Notes: generated by a model not told the origin, from the sequence alone. Positions 26,977-39,585 are shown, counted from the first letter of the stretch. The stretch: DNA of 64,000 nt from Nitrincola alkalilacustris (GCF_008973755.1 NZ_WBOM01000009.1:1-64000); one strand, 5' to 3'. Translations and numbers: made by a program.

Positions 26977-29796
26977 TCAGGCAAAGTGACGCTTTTCCCC
27001 CTCACCTGTCACGTTTTCGATACAACGGCCACACAGCTCTTCATGCCCGGCATGTGTACCGACATCTTCGCGATGGTGCCAGCAGCGTCCGCACTTGGCA
27101 TGTGAAGAGGCCTGCACCGCCACCTTGAGCCCTGCAACATCCGTATCACGGGCAGAAGTACCCTCAGCCAGAGGCTTGAGTACGGCCGCAGAGGTGATCA
27201 GTACGAAACGCAACTCATCCCCCAGCTGCGCCAGGTCTGCCTGCAGTGATTCATCAACATAGAGGACCACTTCAGCGGCCAGAGACGCCTTCACCAGCTT
27301 CTCGTTACGCGCATCTTCCAGACACTTGTTGACCGCCGTCTTGACCGCCTGCATGCGCTGCCAGAACGCCACACCCAGCTTGTCATCTTCGTTCATGGTG
27401 AACAGACCGTCATACCAGGTGGTGAGCAGCACGGTTTCACGACGCTGCCCCGGCAGCACTTCATAGATCTCTTCAGCGGTGAAGGTCAGAATCGGTGCAA
27501 TCCAGCGGGTCAGTGCTTCCACGATATGATACAGCGCGGTCTGGCAGGAGCGACGCGGCAGACTATCCGCCTTGGTGGTGTACTGACGATCCTTGATGAT
27601 ATCCAGATAAAAACCGCCCATCTCCTGCACACAGAAGTGGTGAACCTGCTGGTATACATCCAGAAAACGGTAACTTTCGTAGGCAGCGCAGACCTTCTGC
27701 TGCAGACGATGCGCGGCATCCACCGCCCAGCGATCCAGCGTCAGCATCTCTTCCGGCTGCAGCAGATCCCGCTCGGGATCAAAGCCATTCAGGTTAGCCA
27801 GCAGGAAACGGGCCGTGTTGCGGATACGGCGGTAGGAATCCGCCGTACGATCCAGAATCTGCTTCGATACCGCCATCTCACCGGCATAGTCGGTTGATGC
27901 CACCCACAGGCGCAGGATATCGGCACCCAGCGTATCAGTGACCTCCTGAGGTGCAATGACATTACCCAGAGACTTGGACATCTTGTAGCCCTTCTCATCG
28001 ACCGTGAAGCCGTGTGTCAGGACCTGCTTGTAGGGCGCACAGCCATTGATCGCGATAGAGGTTTTCAGCGAGGACTGGAACCAGCCACGATGCTGATCCG
28101 AACCTTCCAGATAGATATCCGCCGGAAAGTGCAGCTCTTCACGCTCGCGCAGTACCGAATGATGCGTGACACCTGAATCAAACCAGACATCCAGTGTATC
28201 GGTGACCTTGTCGTAATCGTCCGCTTCGGCACCCAACAGCTCAGAGGCATCCAACTCGAACCAGGCATCAATGCCGCCCTGATCCATGCGCAGGGCAACC
28301 TGCTCAATCAGCTCTTCAGTACGCGGATGCAGCTCACCGGTGGCCTTATGTGTGAACACGGCGATCGGCACACCCCAGGTACGCTGGCGCGATACACACC
28401 AGTCAGGGCTCTGCTCAACCATGCCTTCGATACGCTGCTGGCCCCACTCCGGGAACCACTGTACACCCTTGATCGCATCGAGCGCCTGCGTGCGCAGCCC
28501 CTTGTCATCCATCGACACAAACCACTGAGGTGTCGCGCGATAGATCAGCGGCGTTTTGGTACGCCAGCAGTGCGGATAGCTGTGCTGGAATTTCTTCTGA
28601 TGCACCAGTGCACCCTTGAGCTCCAGCGCTGTGCAAATCGGCTCATCCACCTTGTACACATGCATACCCGCGAACTCACCGGCTGCATCGGTATAGGTGC
28701 CATTGGCCTGCACCAGATTCAGCGTGCCCAGACCATAAGTCTGACCCACCACAAAGTCTTCCATACCATGATCGGGAGCCGTGTGAACGGCACCGGTACC
28801 GGCATCCGTCGTGACATGATCACCGAGAATGACCGGTACCTGACGTTCATACAGCGGATGCTGCAGCAACAGATGCTCCAGATCCTGACCCGGGCAACGC
28901 CCCAGCACCTGATACTGCTGCACGCCCCAGCGCGCCATGATGTCATCCACCATGTCAGCCGCCACTACCAGCCGCTCCTGCGAGCCCTGATCAACCCGCA
29001 GTTGCACCAGCGCATAATCCAGCTCCGCATGCAGCGACACAGCCTGGTTCGCCGGGATGGTCCAGGGCGTTGTGGTCCAGATCACTACTGATACCGGGCC
29101 TTCGCCTTCAGTTACGGCAAACTTGCCCAGAGCCGCAGCCTGATCCACTGTCGTAAAACGTACATCGATCGCGATAGAGGTTTTTTCCTGATATTCAACT
29201 TCGGCCTCTGCCAGTGCGGACTGCCCGACCACACTCCAGTAAACCGGCTTGTAACCCTTGACCAGATGACCATTAGCGATGATGCGACCCAACGCCCGCA
29301 CAATATTCGCTTCTGTCTTGAAGTTCATGGTCAGATAGGGATCTTCCCAATCACCCACGATACCCAGACGGATAAAGTCAGCTTTCTGACCGGCAACCTG
29401 CTCAGCGGCATAATCACGGCAACGCTGGCGGAACTCGCGGTAAGGCACCTTATCACCGGCACGCCCTATCTGAGTCTCTACCTTGTGCTCAATCGGCAGA
29501 CCATGACAGTCCCAGCCGGGCACATAGGGAGCATCAAAGCCACTCAAGGTGCGCGACTTGACGATCATATCCTTGATCACCTTGTTGACCGCATGACCGA
29601 TATGAATACTGCCATTGGCATAAGGAGGGCCATCGTGCAGAACAAACTTTGGACGCCCTTTGCCCTCTTCACGCAGCTTGCGATAAATATCCAGCTCAGC
29701 CCAGCGAGCGAGACGCCCCGGTTCGCGCTGGGGCAGGTTTCCGCGCATCGGAAACTCGGTATCGGGCAGATTCAGTGTTGCTTTGTAATCGGTCAT
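26977..29796 (-). CDS. ileS: Isoleucyl-tRNA synthetase
   Basis: This 939-residue class I synthetase charges tRNA-Ile. The HIGH motif is exact at residues 65-68 ([15 protein letters not shown]). The CP1 editing domain spans about 200-390. The catalytic lysine loop reads [11 protein letters not shown] near 604. The C-terminal zinc ribbon shows [10 protein letters not shown] and [10 protein letters not shown]. Length and order suit the bacterial type 1 enzyme. It overlaps ribF by 4 bp and is spaced 10 bp from lspA. Confidence 0.98.
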   Translation of the reverse strand: MTDYKATLNLPDTEFPMRGNLPQREPGRLARWAELDIYRKLREEGKGRPKFVLHDGPPYANGSIHIGHAVNKVIKDMIVKSRTLSGFDAPYVPGWDCHGLPIEHKVETQIGRAGDKVPYREFRQRCRDYAAEQVAGQKADFIRLGIVGDWEDPYLTMNFKTEANIVRALGRIIANGHLVKGYKPVYWSVVGQSALAEAEVEYQEKTSIAIDVRFTTVDQAAALGKFAVTEGEGPVSVVIWTTTPWTIPANQAVSLHAELDYALVQLRVDQGSQERLVVAADMVDDIMARWGVQQYQVLGRCPGQDLEHLLLQHPLYERQVPVILGDHVTTDAGTGAVHTAPDHGMEDFVVGQTYGLGTLNLVQANGTYTDAAGEFAGMHVYKVDEPICTALELKGALVHQKKFQHSYPHCWRTKTPLIYRATPQWFVSMDDKGLRTQALDAIKGVQWFPEWGQQRIEGMVEQSPDWCVSRQRTWGVPIAVFTHKATGELHPRTEELIEQVALRMDQGGIDAWFELDASELLGAEADDYDKVTDTLDVWFDSGVTHHSVLREREELHFPADIYLEGSDQHRGWFQSSLKTSIAINGCAPYKQVLTHGFTVDEKGYKMSKSLGNVIAPQEVTDTLGADILRLWVASTDYAGEMAVSKQILDRTADSYRRIRNTARFLLANLNGFDPERDLLQPEEMLTLDRWAVDAAHRLQQKVCAAYESYRFLDVYQQVHHFCVQEMGGFYLDIIKDRQYTTKADSLPRRSCQTALYHIVEALTRWIAPILTFTAEEIYEVLPGQRRETVLLTTWYDGLFTMNEDDKLGVAFWQRMQAVKTAVNKCLEDARNEKLVKASLAAEVVLYVDESLQADLAQLGDELRFVLITSAAVLKPLAEGTSARDTDVAGLKVAVQASSHAKCGRCWHHREDVGTHAGHEELCGRCIENVTGEGEKRHFA

Positions 29797-30755
29797 ATCA
29801 GGTCACTTCCAGATTGGCGATCCACCCGGCCTTGCTGGACGAGCCAGGCACGAGCACTGTCTTTATCAATATTGATCTGTGTCTTGAGGCTATCGAGGCC
29901 AGAAAATTTCACTTCAGGACGCAAAAAGTGCAGAAACTTCACCTGCATCAACTGGCCATACAGATTGCCGGAAAAATCGAACAGATGAACTTCCAGCACC
30001 GGCTGAGTACCGTTCACCGTGGGGCGCATGCCGACATTGCAGACACCCTGCCAGCATTGAGCACCGACACTGGCTTCCACCACATATACCCCCTGCAAGG
30101 GGCAGCGAAAGCGGTGCATTCTGACATTGGCTGTCGGTACGCCGATCTGTCGACCGAGCTTCTGTCCATGCTGGACACGCCCTGTCACCCGATATGGGCG
30201 ACCAAGCAACCGCTCCGCCTCAACAAAATCCGCCCGCATCAGTGCTTCTCTGATCCGGGTACTGCTGACACGTTCACCATCGATCAGATAGGTTTCCGTA
30301 TTCGCGACACTGAAATCATGGCGGTCGCCCGCCTGCTTCAGCATGGCGTAATCACCGCTGCGATCACAGCCAAAGCGGAAGTCATCTCCCACGACAAAAT
30401 ACTTGACGTTAAGCCCCTTCAGCAGCAACTCTTCGACAAACGCATCTGCCGACATGGAGCGCAAGCGCGAGTTGAAGGTCAGACACAGCACACGGTCTAT
30501 ACCTTCCGCCCGCAGCAGCCTTACTTTTTCATCAAAGCGCGTCAGCCTTGGGGGAGCATTCACACCGGCAAAAAACTCACGCGGCTGCGGCTCAAAGATG
30601 ATGACGACACTGGGCAGCCCCAGCTCCGCCGCCTTTGCCTTCACCTGCGACAAGATCTGCACATGCCCAAGATGCACACCATCGAAGTTACCGATAGTGG
30701 CGACGCAGTCACGGTGTTTGTCACGCAGGTTATGTAAGCCCCGGATCAGTTCCAT
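29793..30755 (-). CDS. ribF: Bifunctional riboflavin kinase / FAD synthetase
   Basis: RibF phosphorylates riboflavin to FMN and adenylates FMN to FAD. In the 320-residue protein the N-terminal nucleotidyltransferase domain has the HxGH-like [14 protein letters not shown] (near 22-35). Other motifs include the flavin-binding [12 protein letters not shown] and [13 protein letters not shown]. The C-terminal kinase domain shows GVPTANVRM and LQGVYVVEA. It is first in the operon ribF-ileS-lspA-fkpB. Confidence 0.96.
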   Translation of the reverse strand: MELIRGLHNLRDKHRDCVATIGNFDGVHLGHVQILSQVKAKAAELGLPSVVIIFEPQPREFFAGVNAPPRLTRFDEKVRLLRAEGIDRVLCLTFNSRLRSMSADAFVEELLLKGLNVKYFVVGDDFRFGCDRSGDYAMLKQAGDRHDFSVANTETYLIDGERVSSTRIREALMRADFVEAERLLGRPYRVTGRVQHGQKLGRQIGVPTANVRMHRFRCPLQGVYVVEASVGAQCWQGVCNVGMRPTVNGTQPVLEVHLFDFSGNLYGQLMQVKFLHFLRPEVKFSGLDSLKTQINIDKDSARAWLVQQGRVDRQSGSDLI

Positions 30756-30842
30756 TCAGCCAACTTGTTGCAAAAATTAAAACGCCATAGTATAGCGCAC
30801 TGAGGCAGCAATGATCAGCCCCAAGATCACATTCGGCACAAC

Positions 30843-30902
30843 TTATGCAGCAGTTTATGCAATAAGCCATGCACGAATCTTTGCATCAAGTCATGCACGC
30901 AG
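30843..30902. repeat. Five degenerate 12-bp tandem repeats at the end of murJ
   Basis: Five consecutive 12-base units run from 30843 to 30902: TTATGCAGCAGT, TTATGCAATAAG, CCATGCACGAAT, CTTTGCATCAAG and TCATGCACGCAG. The consensus is YYATGCANNNAN. The last unit covers the murJ stop codon, so the array looks like duplications of the murJ 3' end running on toward ribF. Confidence 0.7.
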
Positions 30903-32450
30903 ATGACGCAACCTCAACCCACACAGCACCAACGTCAGCAGATACGCAATTCCTCCGACCATCACCAGCAGTGTCATATGCCATATTTTTGACCACATAT
31001 CGCCCTGCAGCCACACCTGAATATCGCCGATCAGCCAGAACAGAGACGCCAGCATCACCAGATTGGCCACCAGCATCCGCGACAGCGCCACACCCCAACC
31101 AGGCTGCCACTGGTACACATCACTGCGTAGCAGGCCATGCAGCAGGAGCCCCGCATTCAGAAAAGCCGACAGCGAAGTCGCCAGCGCCAGCCCGACATGA
31201 TCCAGTGGCCAGACCAGTATCAGGTTCAGCACCATATTCGCCACCATCGCCCAGATACCGATGCGCACCGGCGTTTTCATATCCTGACGGGAAAAATACC
31301 CGCTCGCCAGCACCTTGATAAGCATGAAGGCGAGCAATCCTACGGAATAGGCACGCAGGCTCATCGCCGACATGTATACATCGCGATCCGTCATCTCGCC
31401 ATAATGAAACAATGTGGCGATCAATGGGCCAGCCAGCACCATCAACGCCAACGCAGCCGGAATCCCGATCAGCAGCAGCATGCGCAAGCCCCAATCCAGC
31501 GTCTGAGAAAACTCCAGCGCATTCTTGCCGGCATGCTTGCGCGAAAGGCTGGGCAGAATCACCGTGGCGATGGCAATACCAAACACTCCCAGCGGCAACT
31601 CGACCAGGCGGTCCGAGTAGTAGAGCCAGGAGACACTGCCGTTTTGCAGGAATGATGCCAGTATCGTATCCAGCATCAGATTAATCTGCGCCACCGATAC
31701 GCCGAACAGCGCCGGCACCATCAGACGCAAGATTCGCTTGACGCCCTCATCATTCAACACCGGCTCGGGCTTCGGCAACAGACGCATACGCGCCAGAAAG
31801 GGCAGTTGAAACAGCAACTGCACCACACCCGCCATCAACACACCCCAGGCGAGCGCCAGAATCGGTGGATCAAACATCGGACTGAGAAATACAGCCGCTA
31901 CGATCAGCGACAGATTCAGAAACACCGGAGTGAACGCCGGCACGGCAAAGCGCTCGTAGCTGTTGAGAATCGCCCCACAGAAGGCAGTAAGCGAGATCAG
32001 CATCAGATAAGGGAAGGTAATCCTCAGCATCTGAGAGGCCATATGGAAGCGCTCATCATCGGCCAGATAGAAACCGGGCGCAAAGATCGCCGCCAGTACC
32101 GGCGCAGCGAGTACGACAAGGATCGTCACCATGATCAACGTCATGCCGAGACTTGCCGCCACTCTATTCACCAGCTGCTGGACAGCCGCCAGATCACGTT
32201 GCGTCCTGTATTCCGACAGTACCGGCACGAAGGCCTGGGAAAAAGCGCCCTCGGCAAACAGCCTGCGCATGAAGTTGGGAATCTTGAACGCGACAAAAAA
32301 AGCATCCGCATGACCACCGGCACCGAAATAGTTGGCGATCACGACATCCCTGGCGAGTCCGAGCACACGGGAGATCATTGTCATAAGACCGACTATCCCG
32401 CTTGAGCGCAACAGACCCGGACGTTTCTTTTCCTGCTCAGACACCTGCAC
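30891..32450 (-). CDS. murJ: Lipid II flippase MurJ
   Basis: MurJ (MviN) flips the peptidoglycan precursor lipid II across the inner membrane. The 519-residue MOP-family protein shows about 14 hydrophobic helices. The family N-terminus is SSGIVGLMTMISRVLGLARDVV, then FVAFKIPNFMRRLFAEGAFSQAFVPVLSEY with the key arginines. The GTG at 32450 was chosen since GGAG lies five bases upstream; a second GTG six bases on is possible. Upstream residues in the same frame are unlike MurJ. It is divergent from rpsT, as in most gammaproteobacteria. Confidence 0.95.
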   Translation of the reverse strand: MQVSEQEKKRPGLLRSSGIVGLMTMISRVLGLARDVVIANYFGAGGHADAFFVAFKIPNFMRRLFAEGAFSQAFVPVLSEYRTQRDLAAVQQLVNRVAASLGMTLIMVTILVVLAAPVLAAIFAPGFYLADDERFHMASQMLRITFPYLMLISLTAFCGAILNSYERFAVPAFTPVFLNLSLIVAAVFLSPMFDPPILALAWGVLMAGVVQLLFQLPFLARMRLLPKPEPVLNDEGVKRILRLMVPALFGVSVAQINLMLDTILASFLQNGSVSWLYYSDRLVELPLGVFGIAIATVILPSLSRKHAGKNALEFSQTLDWGLRMLLLIGIPAALALMVLAGPLIATLFHYGEMTDRDVYMSAMSLRAYSVGLLAFMLIKVLASGYFSRQDMKTPVRIGIWAMVANMVLNLILVWPLDHVGLALATSLSAFLNAGLLLHGLLRSDVYQWQPGWGVALSRMLVANLVMLASLFWLIGDIQVWLQGDMWSKIWHMTLLVMVGGIAYLLTLVLCGLRLRHLRA

Positions 32451-32558
32451 TTCAACTCCCGAAATGGTAAGATAAACTCTGGCGCCGATAATAGCTGTCT
32501 TTGTCCCAAGCTGAAACAAGCGTATGCAGTGACAGTGCAAAAAACTCTCGGGTTAGAG

Positions 32559-32587
32559 TTGACAAAGGCGCCATTAACATGAATAAT
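32559..32587 (+). promoter_or_regulatory. Sigma-70 promoter of rpsT
   Basis: TTGACA (32559-32564), a 17-base spacer and AATAAT (32582-32587), about 70 bases before the rpsT start codon. The -35 box is exact, in keeping with a highly expressed ribosomal gene. Confidence 0.82.
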
Positions 32588-32657
32588 CTCGCGTCTAATT
32601 TTCGGCACCAATGGCGCCGTATATTGCTGATCAACTAAAGTTTTAAGGAGCCAGACT

Positions 32658-32921
32658 GTGGCGAATTCCGCAGGATCCCGTAAACGTGCCCGCCAGGCGG
32701 AGAAGCGTCGTCAACAAAACGCTAGCCTGCGCTCCATGGCACGCACTTATCTGAAAAAAATCATCAAAGCAATCGATGCCGGTGATCAAGCCGCTGCACA
32801 GGATGCTTTCAAAGTTGCCCAGCCAATTCTGGACAGCTCTGTATCCAAAGGCATTTTCCACAAGAACAAGATGGCCCGCCACAAGAGCCGTCTGACTGCC
32901 AAGATCAAGGCACTGGCGTAA
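32658..32921 (+). CDS. rpsT: 30S ribosomal protein S20
   Basis: This 87-residue basic helical protein ([20 protein letters not shown]) binds 16S rRNA. It starts with GTG behind AAGGAG eight bases upstream. A non-ATG start is also used by E. coli rpsT (UUG) and is tied there to autogenous control of translation. It is monocistronic with its own promoter and a strong terminator, and divergent from murJ. Confidence 0.98.
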   Translation: MANSAGSRKRARQAEKRRQQNASLRSMARTYLKKIIKAIDAGDQAAAQDAFKVAQPILDSSVSKGIFHKNKMARHKSRLTAKIKALA

Positions 32922-32976
32922 GCCATTTCAGCCTGCCGTACGCCCCGCGTTACGGCCTGCAGTCTGCCTGAAACAT

Positions 32977-33000
32977 AAAAACCGGCTTGCGCCGGTTTTT
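32977..33000. terminator. Bidirectional terminator between rpsT and proB
   Basis: AAAA-ACCGGC-TTGC-GCCGGT-TTTT: a short GC stem with A- and T-runs on either side, between two convergent genes. Confidence 0.92.
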
Positions 33001-33077
33001 ATGTTTTTGCTTTTCTTTTTTTGCACGCCCTGCCAGCACACTCTACCAGCCTGCGCAAAGAGGCTCTGACCTGAAGC

Positions 33078-34202
33078 TCAGGCCAGCACCATATTATCCC
33101 GATGCACCAACTCCTCCTCCCCCATGAAACCGAGTATTGACTCGATTTCACGACTGGAGCGGCCGACAATACGACCCGCATCCTCTACACCATAATTAGC
33201 CAGGCCACGGGCTATCAAGCGCCCTGACTCATCCACCACCATCACCATCTCACCACGCGAGAAATCACCACTGACGCTGCGTACACCCGCCGGTAACAAA
33301 CTACGCCCAGAACGGGTCAGCGCCGCAACAGCTCCGGCATCAATCACCAGCGCACCACGCGCCTGCAACTGACCTGCAATCCACTGCTTACGCGCCGCCA
33401 TAGGCTCACGCTCTGGCGTCAACAGGGTTCCGAGCAACTCCGACTGATGCAGCCGCAGCAATACATCCGGCTCGCGCCCACTGGCGATCACCGTCACCGC
33501 GCCAGAGCGCGCCGCCAGCTTAGCCGCACGCACCTTGGTTGCCATACCACCACGACCAAGCTTGCCACCACCACCGGCCATGGCGACCAGAGATTCATCG
33601 TCAGCACGCGCCTCGGAAATAAAGCGCGCATTCGGATTGCTGCGCGGGTCTGAATCAAATAACCCGCTCTGATCGGTCAGCAGTATCAGCGCATCTGCCT
33701 CAACCGCATTCGCCACCAGAGCTCCCAGCGTGTCATTATCTCCAAAGCGGATCTCATCCGTGGCTACCGTGTCATTCTCGTTTACCACCGCGATGACACC
33801 CAGCTCGATCAGTGTGCGCATCGCTGAACGCGCATTCAGGTAACGGCGACGATTGGACAGATCATCATGCGTCAGCAGTATCTGCGCCGTATGGATGCCA
33901 TGACGCATGAAATTAGCCTCATACGCCTGCACCAGACCCATCTGACCGACAGCAGCGGCCGCCTGCAAGCGATGCACCTCACTGGGTCGATCACGCCAAC
34001 CCAGACGAGTCATCCCCTCCGCAACCGCACCGGATGAAACCAGAATCAACTCCATCCCGGCACTACGCAACTTAACCAACTGCTCAACCCAGCGCGAAAT
34101 AGCCGCCTGATCAAGCCCCTGGCCATCATTCGTCAACAGCGAGCTGCCAATCTTGACAACCCAACGTCCTTTTTTTGCCAACTTTTCGCGTGCAGCGCTC
34201 AC
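33078..34202 (-). CDS. proB: Glutamate 5-kinase
   Basis: ProB makes gamma-glutamyl phosphate, the first step of proline synthesis. The 374-residue protein has the amino-acid-kinase domain ([47 protein letters not shown]). A C-terminal PUA domain from about residue 280 contains [19 protein letters not shown]. Feedback-binding residues lie in the kinase domain as usual. It follows obg by 13 bp, the order obg-proB seen in pseudomonads. Confidence 0.96.
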   Translation of the reverse strand: MSAAREKLAKKGRWVVKIGSSLLTNDGQGLDQAAISRWVEQLVKLRSAGMELILVSSGAVAEGMTRLGWRDRPSEVHRLQAAAAVGQMGLVQAYEANFMRHGIHTAQILLTHDDLSNRRRYLNARSAMRTLIELGVIAVVNENDTVATDEIRFGDNDTLGALVANAVEADALILLTDQSGLFDSDPRSNPNARFISEARADDESLVAMAGGGGKLGRGGMATKVRAAKLAARSGAVTVIASGREPDVLLRLHQSELLGTLLTPEREPMAARKQWIAGQLQARGALVIDAGAVAALTRSGRSLLPAGVRSVSGDFSRGEMVMVVDESGRLIARGLANYGVEDAGRIVGRSSREIESILGFMGEEELVHRDNMVLA

Positions 34203-34215
34203 TTACTTCTCTCCG

Positions 34216-35439
<1,224 letters not shown>

Positions 35440-35510
35440 TCAACTGCCCGAAAGAACAGCCAACCGACCTATACTTCGCATGACCAACCCACTGCACATG
35501 CTACAAACGA

Positions 35511-35541
35511 AAAAAGCTCCGCCTGGGCGGAGCTTTTTTTC
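35511..35541 (-). terminator. Terminator between rpmA and obg
   Basis: AGCTCCGCC-TG-GGCGGAGCT flanked by A and T runs, just after rpmA. It should end most rplU-rpmA transcription and so separate it from obg-proB. With T/A runs on both sides it is symmetric. Confidence 0.88.
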
Positions 35542-35557
35542 AGGTCTGGCTGTCTGC

Positions 35558-35815
35558 TCAGGCTGGAACGATGCTAACGTATTTACGCTTGTTAGCACCC
35601 TTAACCTCAAACTTGACCACGCCAGCTGCTTTAGCAAACAGTGTGTGATCCTTGCCACAACCAACATTCTCACCCGCATGGAACTTGGTTCCGCGCTGAC
35701 GAATCAGAATATTGCCCGCCAGAACTGCCTGACCGCCGAAACGCTTAACACCCAGACGCTTGGACTGTGAGTCGCGGCCGTTACGCGTGGAACCACCCGC
35801 CTTCTTATGAGCCAT
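35558..35815 (-). CDS. rpmA: 50S ribosomal protein L27
   Basis: This 85-residue protein starts [20 protein letters not shown], the conserved L27 N-terminus that reaches the peptidyl-transferase centre. No cleavable N-terminal extension of the Firmicute type is present. It is co-transcribed with rplU, 41 bp upstream. Confidence 0.98.
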   Translation of the reverse strand: MAHKKAGGSTRNGRDSQSKRLGVKRFGGQAVLAGNILIRQRGTKFHAGENVGCGKDHTLFAKAAGVVKFEVKGANKRKYVSIVPA

Positions 35816-35856
35816 TGTATCAATCTCCTATTCGGTTGTCGGTATCAAAGCCTGAA

Positions 35857-36168
35857 TCAGGCGCTGATGCCTGTAATCTTGACTTCAGTAAACCACTGAC
35901 GGTGGCCCTGGCGCTTCATGTGGTGCTTACGACGACGGAACTTGATGATAGTCACCTTGTCGCCACGGCCGTGAGCCACAACTTCTGCAGACACTTTGGC
36001 ACCTTCAACAACTGGCGCACCGACTTTAACGTCGTCGCCGTTGCTGACCAGCAGCACACGATCAAACTCAACATTGGCACCCTGCTCAGCAGTCAGCTTT
36101 TCCAGCTTCAGAGTCTGACCTTCCTGTACACGGTACTGCTTACCGCCACTTACAATCACTGCAAACAT
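35857..36168 (-). CDS. rplU: 50S ribosomal protein L21
   Basis: This 103-residue protein ([18 protein letters not shown]...) shows the L21 signature [16 protein letters not shown] near the C-terminus. It is first of the rplU-rpmA operon, behind a near-consensus promoter, and divergent from ispB. Length equals that of E. coli L21. Confidence 0.98.
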   Translation of the reverse strand: MFAVIVSGGKQYRVQEGQTLKLEKLTAEQGANVEFDRVLLVSNGDDVKVGAPVVEGAKVSAEVVAHGRGDKVTIIKFRRRKHHMKRQGHRQWFTEVKITGISA

Positions 36169-36321
36169 AATATTCTCCGATTAATGACCCATCCGGCTAC
36201 TAGAACGACACCTGCTTCTAATGGCTTGATCCACCTTATATGGACCAGATCGATCATCTCCATGGAGACAACTCGACACCATATGACAGGGAGCGAAATA
36301 TGGATAGGTTCAGGGCGCGCA

Positions 36322-36350
36322 ATTATACAGCCAGATCATCCCACATTCAA
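36322..36350 (-). promoter_or_regulatory. Sigma-70 promoter of rplU-rpmA
   Basis: On the minus strand TTGAAT (36350-36345), a 17-base spacer and an exact TATAAT (36327-36322). It is followed by a GC-rich discriminator, common in stringently controlled ribosomal promoters. The leader to rplU is about 150 bases. Confidence 0.85.
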
Positions 36351-36402
36351 CACTATCGACCGTTAATTAAACGCTGAGCCATTTTACACGAAAGCCCTTT
36401 TC

Positions 36403-36431
36403 TTGACAGGGGGCGCCCTTCTCCCTAGCAT
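36403..36431 (+). promoter_or_regulatory. Sigma-70 promoter of ispB
   Basis: TTGACA (36403-36408), 17-base spacer, TAGCAT (36426-36431), 35 bases before the ispB start codon. Confidence 0.72.
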
Positions 36432-36466
36432 GCTCGGAACGAATCTGTTCATACCAGCATCGACTC

Positions 36467-37435
36467 ATGCAGCCACATCAGCTAAACCCTATTATAGAAC
36501 CCCAGTTTGACGCCGTGACGGACTTCATCCTCAATCACCTGGGATCGAATGTCCCACTGGTGGAAAAGATGGGGCATTACATAGTCGAGAGCGGCGGCAA
36601 GCGCTTGCGTCCGCTGCTGGTACTGCTCAGCGCCAACGCCTGCCAATACCAGGGCTCACGCCACATCGAACTGGCCGCGGTGATTGAATTCATCCATACC
36701 GCCACGCTGCTGCACGATGACGTGGTGGACAACTCAGAACTGCGCCGCGGTAATGCCACCGCCAATGCCAAGTGGGGCAACGCTCCCAGCGTTCTGGTCG
36801 GCGACTTCCTCTATTCACGCGCTTTCCAGTTAATGGTTGATATCGGCAGCATGGAGATCATGCGCATTATCTCCAACGCCACCACAGTGATCGCAGAGGG
36901 CGAAGTGCTGCAGTTGCTTAACCAGCGCAACCCGGGCATCACAGAAGATGCCTATATGCAGGTGATACTGGGCAAGACCGCCATGCTGTTTGAGGCGGCA
37001 TCGGAGTGCGGTGCAATACTTGCAAACGCCTCAGCCACTGAGCGTGAAGCACTGCGCCTGTATGGTCGCCACCTGGGCATCGCCTTCCAGCTGATCGATG
37101 ATCTGATGGATTACGTCTCCTCATCCGATCAGATGGGCAAGAATACCGGCGACGATCTGGCCGAAGGCAAAACCACGCTGCCATTGATCCACGCCATGAA
37201 AACCGGCTCGGAAGAAGATTGTCAAATGGTACGCAACGCCATCCGCAGCGGCGGCCTGGACGATCTGCAACCGATACTGGATATCGTACAGCGCACAGGC
37301 GGCCTGGATTACACACGCGAGCAGGCACATGAGCAGTCAAGACTGGCCATTGCGGCGCTTGAAAACCTGCCCGAATCCTCTTTTCGCGATACACTGACCG
37401 ACATTGCCAACCTTGCCGTATCGCGCAACAGTTGA
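36467..37435 (+). CDS. ispB: Octaprenyl diphosphate synthase (long-chain polyprenyl synthase)
   Basis: IspB builds the polyprenyl side chain of ubiquinone from farnesyl and isopentenyl diphosphates. The 322-residue all-helical protein has both aspartate-rich motifs, LLHDDVVDNSELRRG (near 81-95) and LIDDLMDYVSS (near 209). GKRLRPLLVLL lies near the N-terminus. Chain length (C40 or C45) cannot be fixed by eye. It is divergent from rplU across a spacer with promoters for both. Confidence 0.94.
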   Translation: MQPHQLNPIIEPQFDAVTDFILNHLGSNVPLVEKMGHYIVESGGKRLRPLLVLLSANACQYQGSRHIELAAVIEFIHTATLLHDDVVDNSELRRGNATANAKWGNAPSVLVGDFLYSRAFQLMVDIGSMEIMRIISNATTVIAEGEVLQLLNQRNPGITEDAYMQVILGKTAMLFEAASECGAILANASATEREALRLYGRHLGIAFQLIDDLMDYVSSSDQMGKNTGDDLAEGKTTLPLIHAMKTGSEEDCQMVRNAIRSGGLDDLQPILDIVQRTGGLDYTREQAHEQSRLAIAALENLPESSFRDTLTDIANLAVSRNS

Positions 37436-37659
37436 GCCACGCATAACCGGACAATCCATAGCTGATCCATCCATAGCCGAACCCTCGAGGCGGAAGCGAG
37501 CACTGCTCAGTCCGCCATCCTCCCCGAAACAACCCTCATATATCAGCCAAAAAGCGTCAACTTCATACTTTCTGAGGCACAAGTCGTGCTTCAATCTGGA
37601 TGAACCGGTATAATCCGATCAAAATTTGACAAAAATAGCCATTGGATAAACAGCTTCAC

Positions 37660-38175
37660 ATGACTAGACCTTCATCATTCGAACGCGAAGACCTTCTTAA
37701 ATGCGGCCATGGCGAGATGTTCGGGCCAGGTAACGCCCGCCTCCCTGTCGGCAATATGCTGATGATGGACCGCATCCTGGAAATCAACGAAACCGGAGGC
37801 GAATTCGGCAAGGGCGAAATCATTGCCGAGCTGGATATCCATCCCGATCTCTGGTTCTTTGACTGCCATTTCCCGACCGACCCGGTCATGCCCGGCTGCC
37901 TGGGCCTTGATGCCATGTGGCAGATTGTCGGTTTCTATCTGGGCTGGAAAGGCAACAAGGGTCGCGGCCGGGCGCTGGGGGCAGGTGAGGTAAAGTTCAC
38001 CGGCCAGGTTCTGCCAAGCGCTAAAAAAGTCACCTACCATGTCCAGCTCAAGCGCGTGATTGAGCGCAAGCTGGTCATGGGAATTGCCGATGCAACCATG
38101 TGCGTTGATGGCCGCGAGATCTATACCGCCAAGGACCTGCGGGTTGGCCTCTTTACCTCGACAGACAGCTTCTGA
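37660..38175 (+). CDS. fabA: 3-hydroxydecanoyl-ACP dehydratase/isomerase FabA
   Basis: FabA introduces the double bond at the C10 stage of anaerobic unsaturated fatty acid synthesis. The 171-residue protein has the catalytic His70 ([17 protein letters not shown]) and Asp84 (CLGLDAMWQ) at the same numbers as E. coli and Pseudomonas FabA. The ATG at 37660 gives the Pseudomonas length; a TTG 18 bases upstream is a weaker choice. A TATAAT lies at 37609-37614. fabB follows 109 bp downstream with the same orientation. Confidence 0.97.
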   Translation: MTRPSSFEREDLLKCGHGEMFGPGNARLPVGNMLMMDRILEINETGGEFGKGEIIAELDIHPDLWFFDCHFPTDPVMPGCLGLDAMWQIVGFYLGWKGNKGRGRALGAGEVKFTGQVLPSAKKVTYHVQLKRVIERKLVMGIADATMCVDGREIYTAKDLRVGLFTSTDSF

Positions 38176-38284
38176 TTCAGCTATACAGAAACTGACGATC
38201 ATGATGTGAGCCCCGAACTGAACACTCGGGGCATAATCCAAAACACGTACACAGCAAAGTACAAGAATTAGAGAGAGACTGCAC

Positions 38285-39502
38285 ATGCGACGCGTAGTAG
38301 TCACCGGTATGGGAATTGTGTCCTGCCTGGGCACTGATAAAGCAACCGTTCTTGAGTCCCTGAAACTGGGCCGGTCCGGCATAAAATTTCAGCCTGAGTA
38401 TGAAGAGCTGGGCTTTCGCAGTCAGGTCGCTGGCAGTATCGATCTGGATCTTGAAAGCCTGATCGATCGCAAACTGCTCCGCTTCATGGGCGATGCCGCC
38501 GCTTACTCCTATCTGGCGATGAAGCAGGCGATTGAAGACTCAGGTCTGGAAGAGAGTGATGTATCCAATGTACGAACCGGTCTGATCGCAGGTTCCGGTG
38601 GCGCCTCCTCTGCCGATATCGTCGAAACAGCCGACATCCTCAGAAGCAAGGGCGTACGCCGTGTAGGACCCTACCGTGTCACACGCACGATGGGCTCCAC
38701 CGTCTCCGCCTGCCTTGCTACCCCGTTCAAGATCAAGGGTATCAACTACTCCATCACCTCTGCCTGCGCCACCAGCGCACACTGCATCGGTAATGCGATG
38801 GAGCAGATCCAGATGGGCAAACAGGATATCGTTTTTGCCGGTGGTGGCGAAGAGCTGCACTGGTCCCTCAGCGTCATGTTTGATGCGATGGGCGCCTTGT
38901 CCAGCAAATACAACGACACACCGGAAAAAGCCTCCCGCGCCTATGATGCAAACCGCGATGGTTTCGTCATTGCCGGCGGTGCAGGCATGCTGGTACTGGA
39001 AGATCTGGATCACGCCCTGGCCCGTGGTGCGAAAATCTATGGCGAGCTGGTCGGCTATGGTGCCACCTCTGACGGCTACGACATGGTTGCCCCATCCGGT
39101 GAAGGCGCAATCCGCTGCATGCAGCAGGCGATGGCAACGGTTGATGGCTCTATCGACTATATCAACTCGCACGGCACCTCCACACCTGCGGGCGACATTC
39201 AGGAACTTAAGGCGATGAAAGCGGTTTTTGGTGACCAGCTGCCACCCGTCAGCTCCACCAAGTCACTGACCGGTCACTCTCTGGGTGCGACAGGCGTTCA
39301 GGAAGCGATCTACTGTCTGCTGATGCAGGAAAATGACTTTGTCTGCGCATCTGCCAATATCGAAGAGCTGGACCCGGAAGCAGCCGGCATGCCGATTGCC
39401 CGCGAGCGTCTGGATAATGTCAAACTGGAGCGCGTGATGTCAAACAGCTTCGGCTTCGGCGGCACCAACTCAACGCTGATCTTCCAGAAGTACAACGGCT
39501 GA
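38285..39502 (+). CDS. fabB: 3-oxoacyl-ACP synthase I (FabB)
   Basis: FabB elongates the cis-3-decenoyl-ACP made by FabA. The 405-residue ketosynthase has the active-site cysteine in [18 protein letters not shown] (near 159-176) and histidines in [13 protein letters not shown] and [12 protein letters not shown]. The C-terminus [12 protein letters not shown] is typical. AGAGAGAG precedes the ATG. A hairpin (CCCCGA 38211-38216 with TCGGGG 38226-38231) without T-run lies in the fabA-fabB gap and may adjust the relative output of the two genes. Confidence 0.97.
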   Translation: MRRVVVTGMGIVSCLGTDKATVLESLKLGRSGIKFQPEYEELGFRSQVAGSIDLDLESLIDRKLLRFMGDAAAYSYLAMKQAIEDSGLEESDVSNVRTGLIAGSGGASSADIVETADILRSKGVRRVGPYRVTRTMGSTVSACLATPFKIKGINYSITSACATSAHCIGNAMEQIQMGKQDIVFAGGGEELHWSLSVMFDAMGALSSKYNDTPEKASRAYDANRDGFVIAGGAGMLVLEDLDHALARGAKIYGELVGYGATSDGYDMVAPSGEGAIRCMQQAMATVDGSIDYINSHGTSTPAGDIQELKAMKAVFGDQLPPVSSTKSLTGHSLGATGVQEAIYCLLMQENDFVCASANIEELDPEAAGMPIARERLDNVKLERVMSNSFGFGGTNSTLIFQKYNG

Positions 39503-39526
39503 TCGTAACTGCCTGCTTACTACACC

Positions 39527-39568
39527 CTGCCTGACGACACCCTGATCGGGGTTCGTCAGGCAGACTTT
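39527..39568. terminator. Hairpin terminator between fabB and plsC
   Basis: CTGCCTGACGA (39527-39537) and TCGTCAGGCAG (39553-39563) form an 11-bp perfect stem, followed by ACTTTTC. The T-run is short, so strength is uncertain. It lies between convergent genes. Confidence 0.65.
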
Positions 39569-39585
39569 TCAGATCAGATTCAGAC

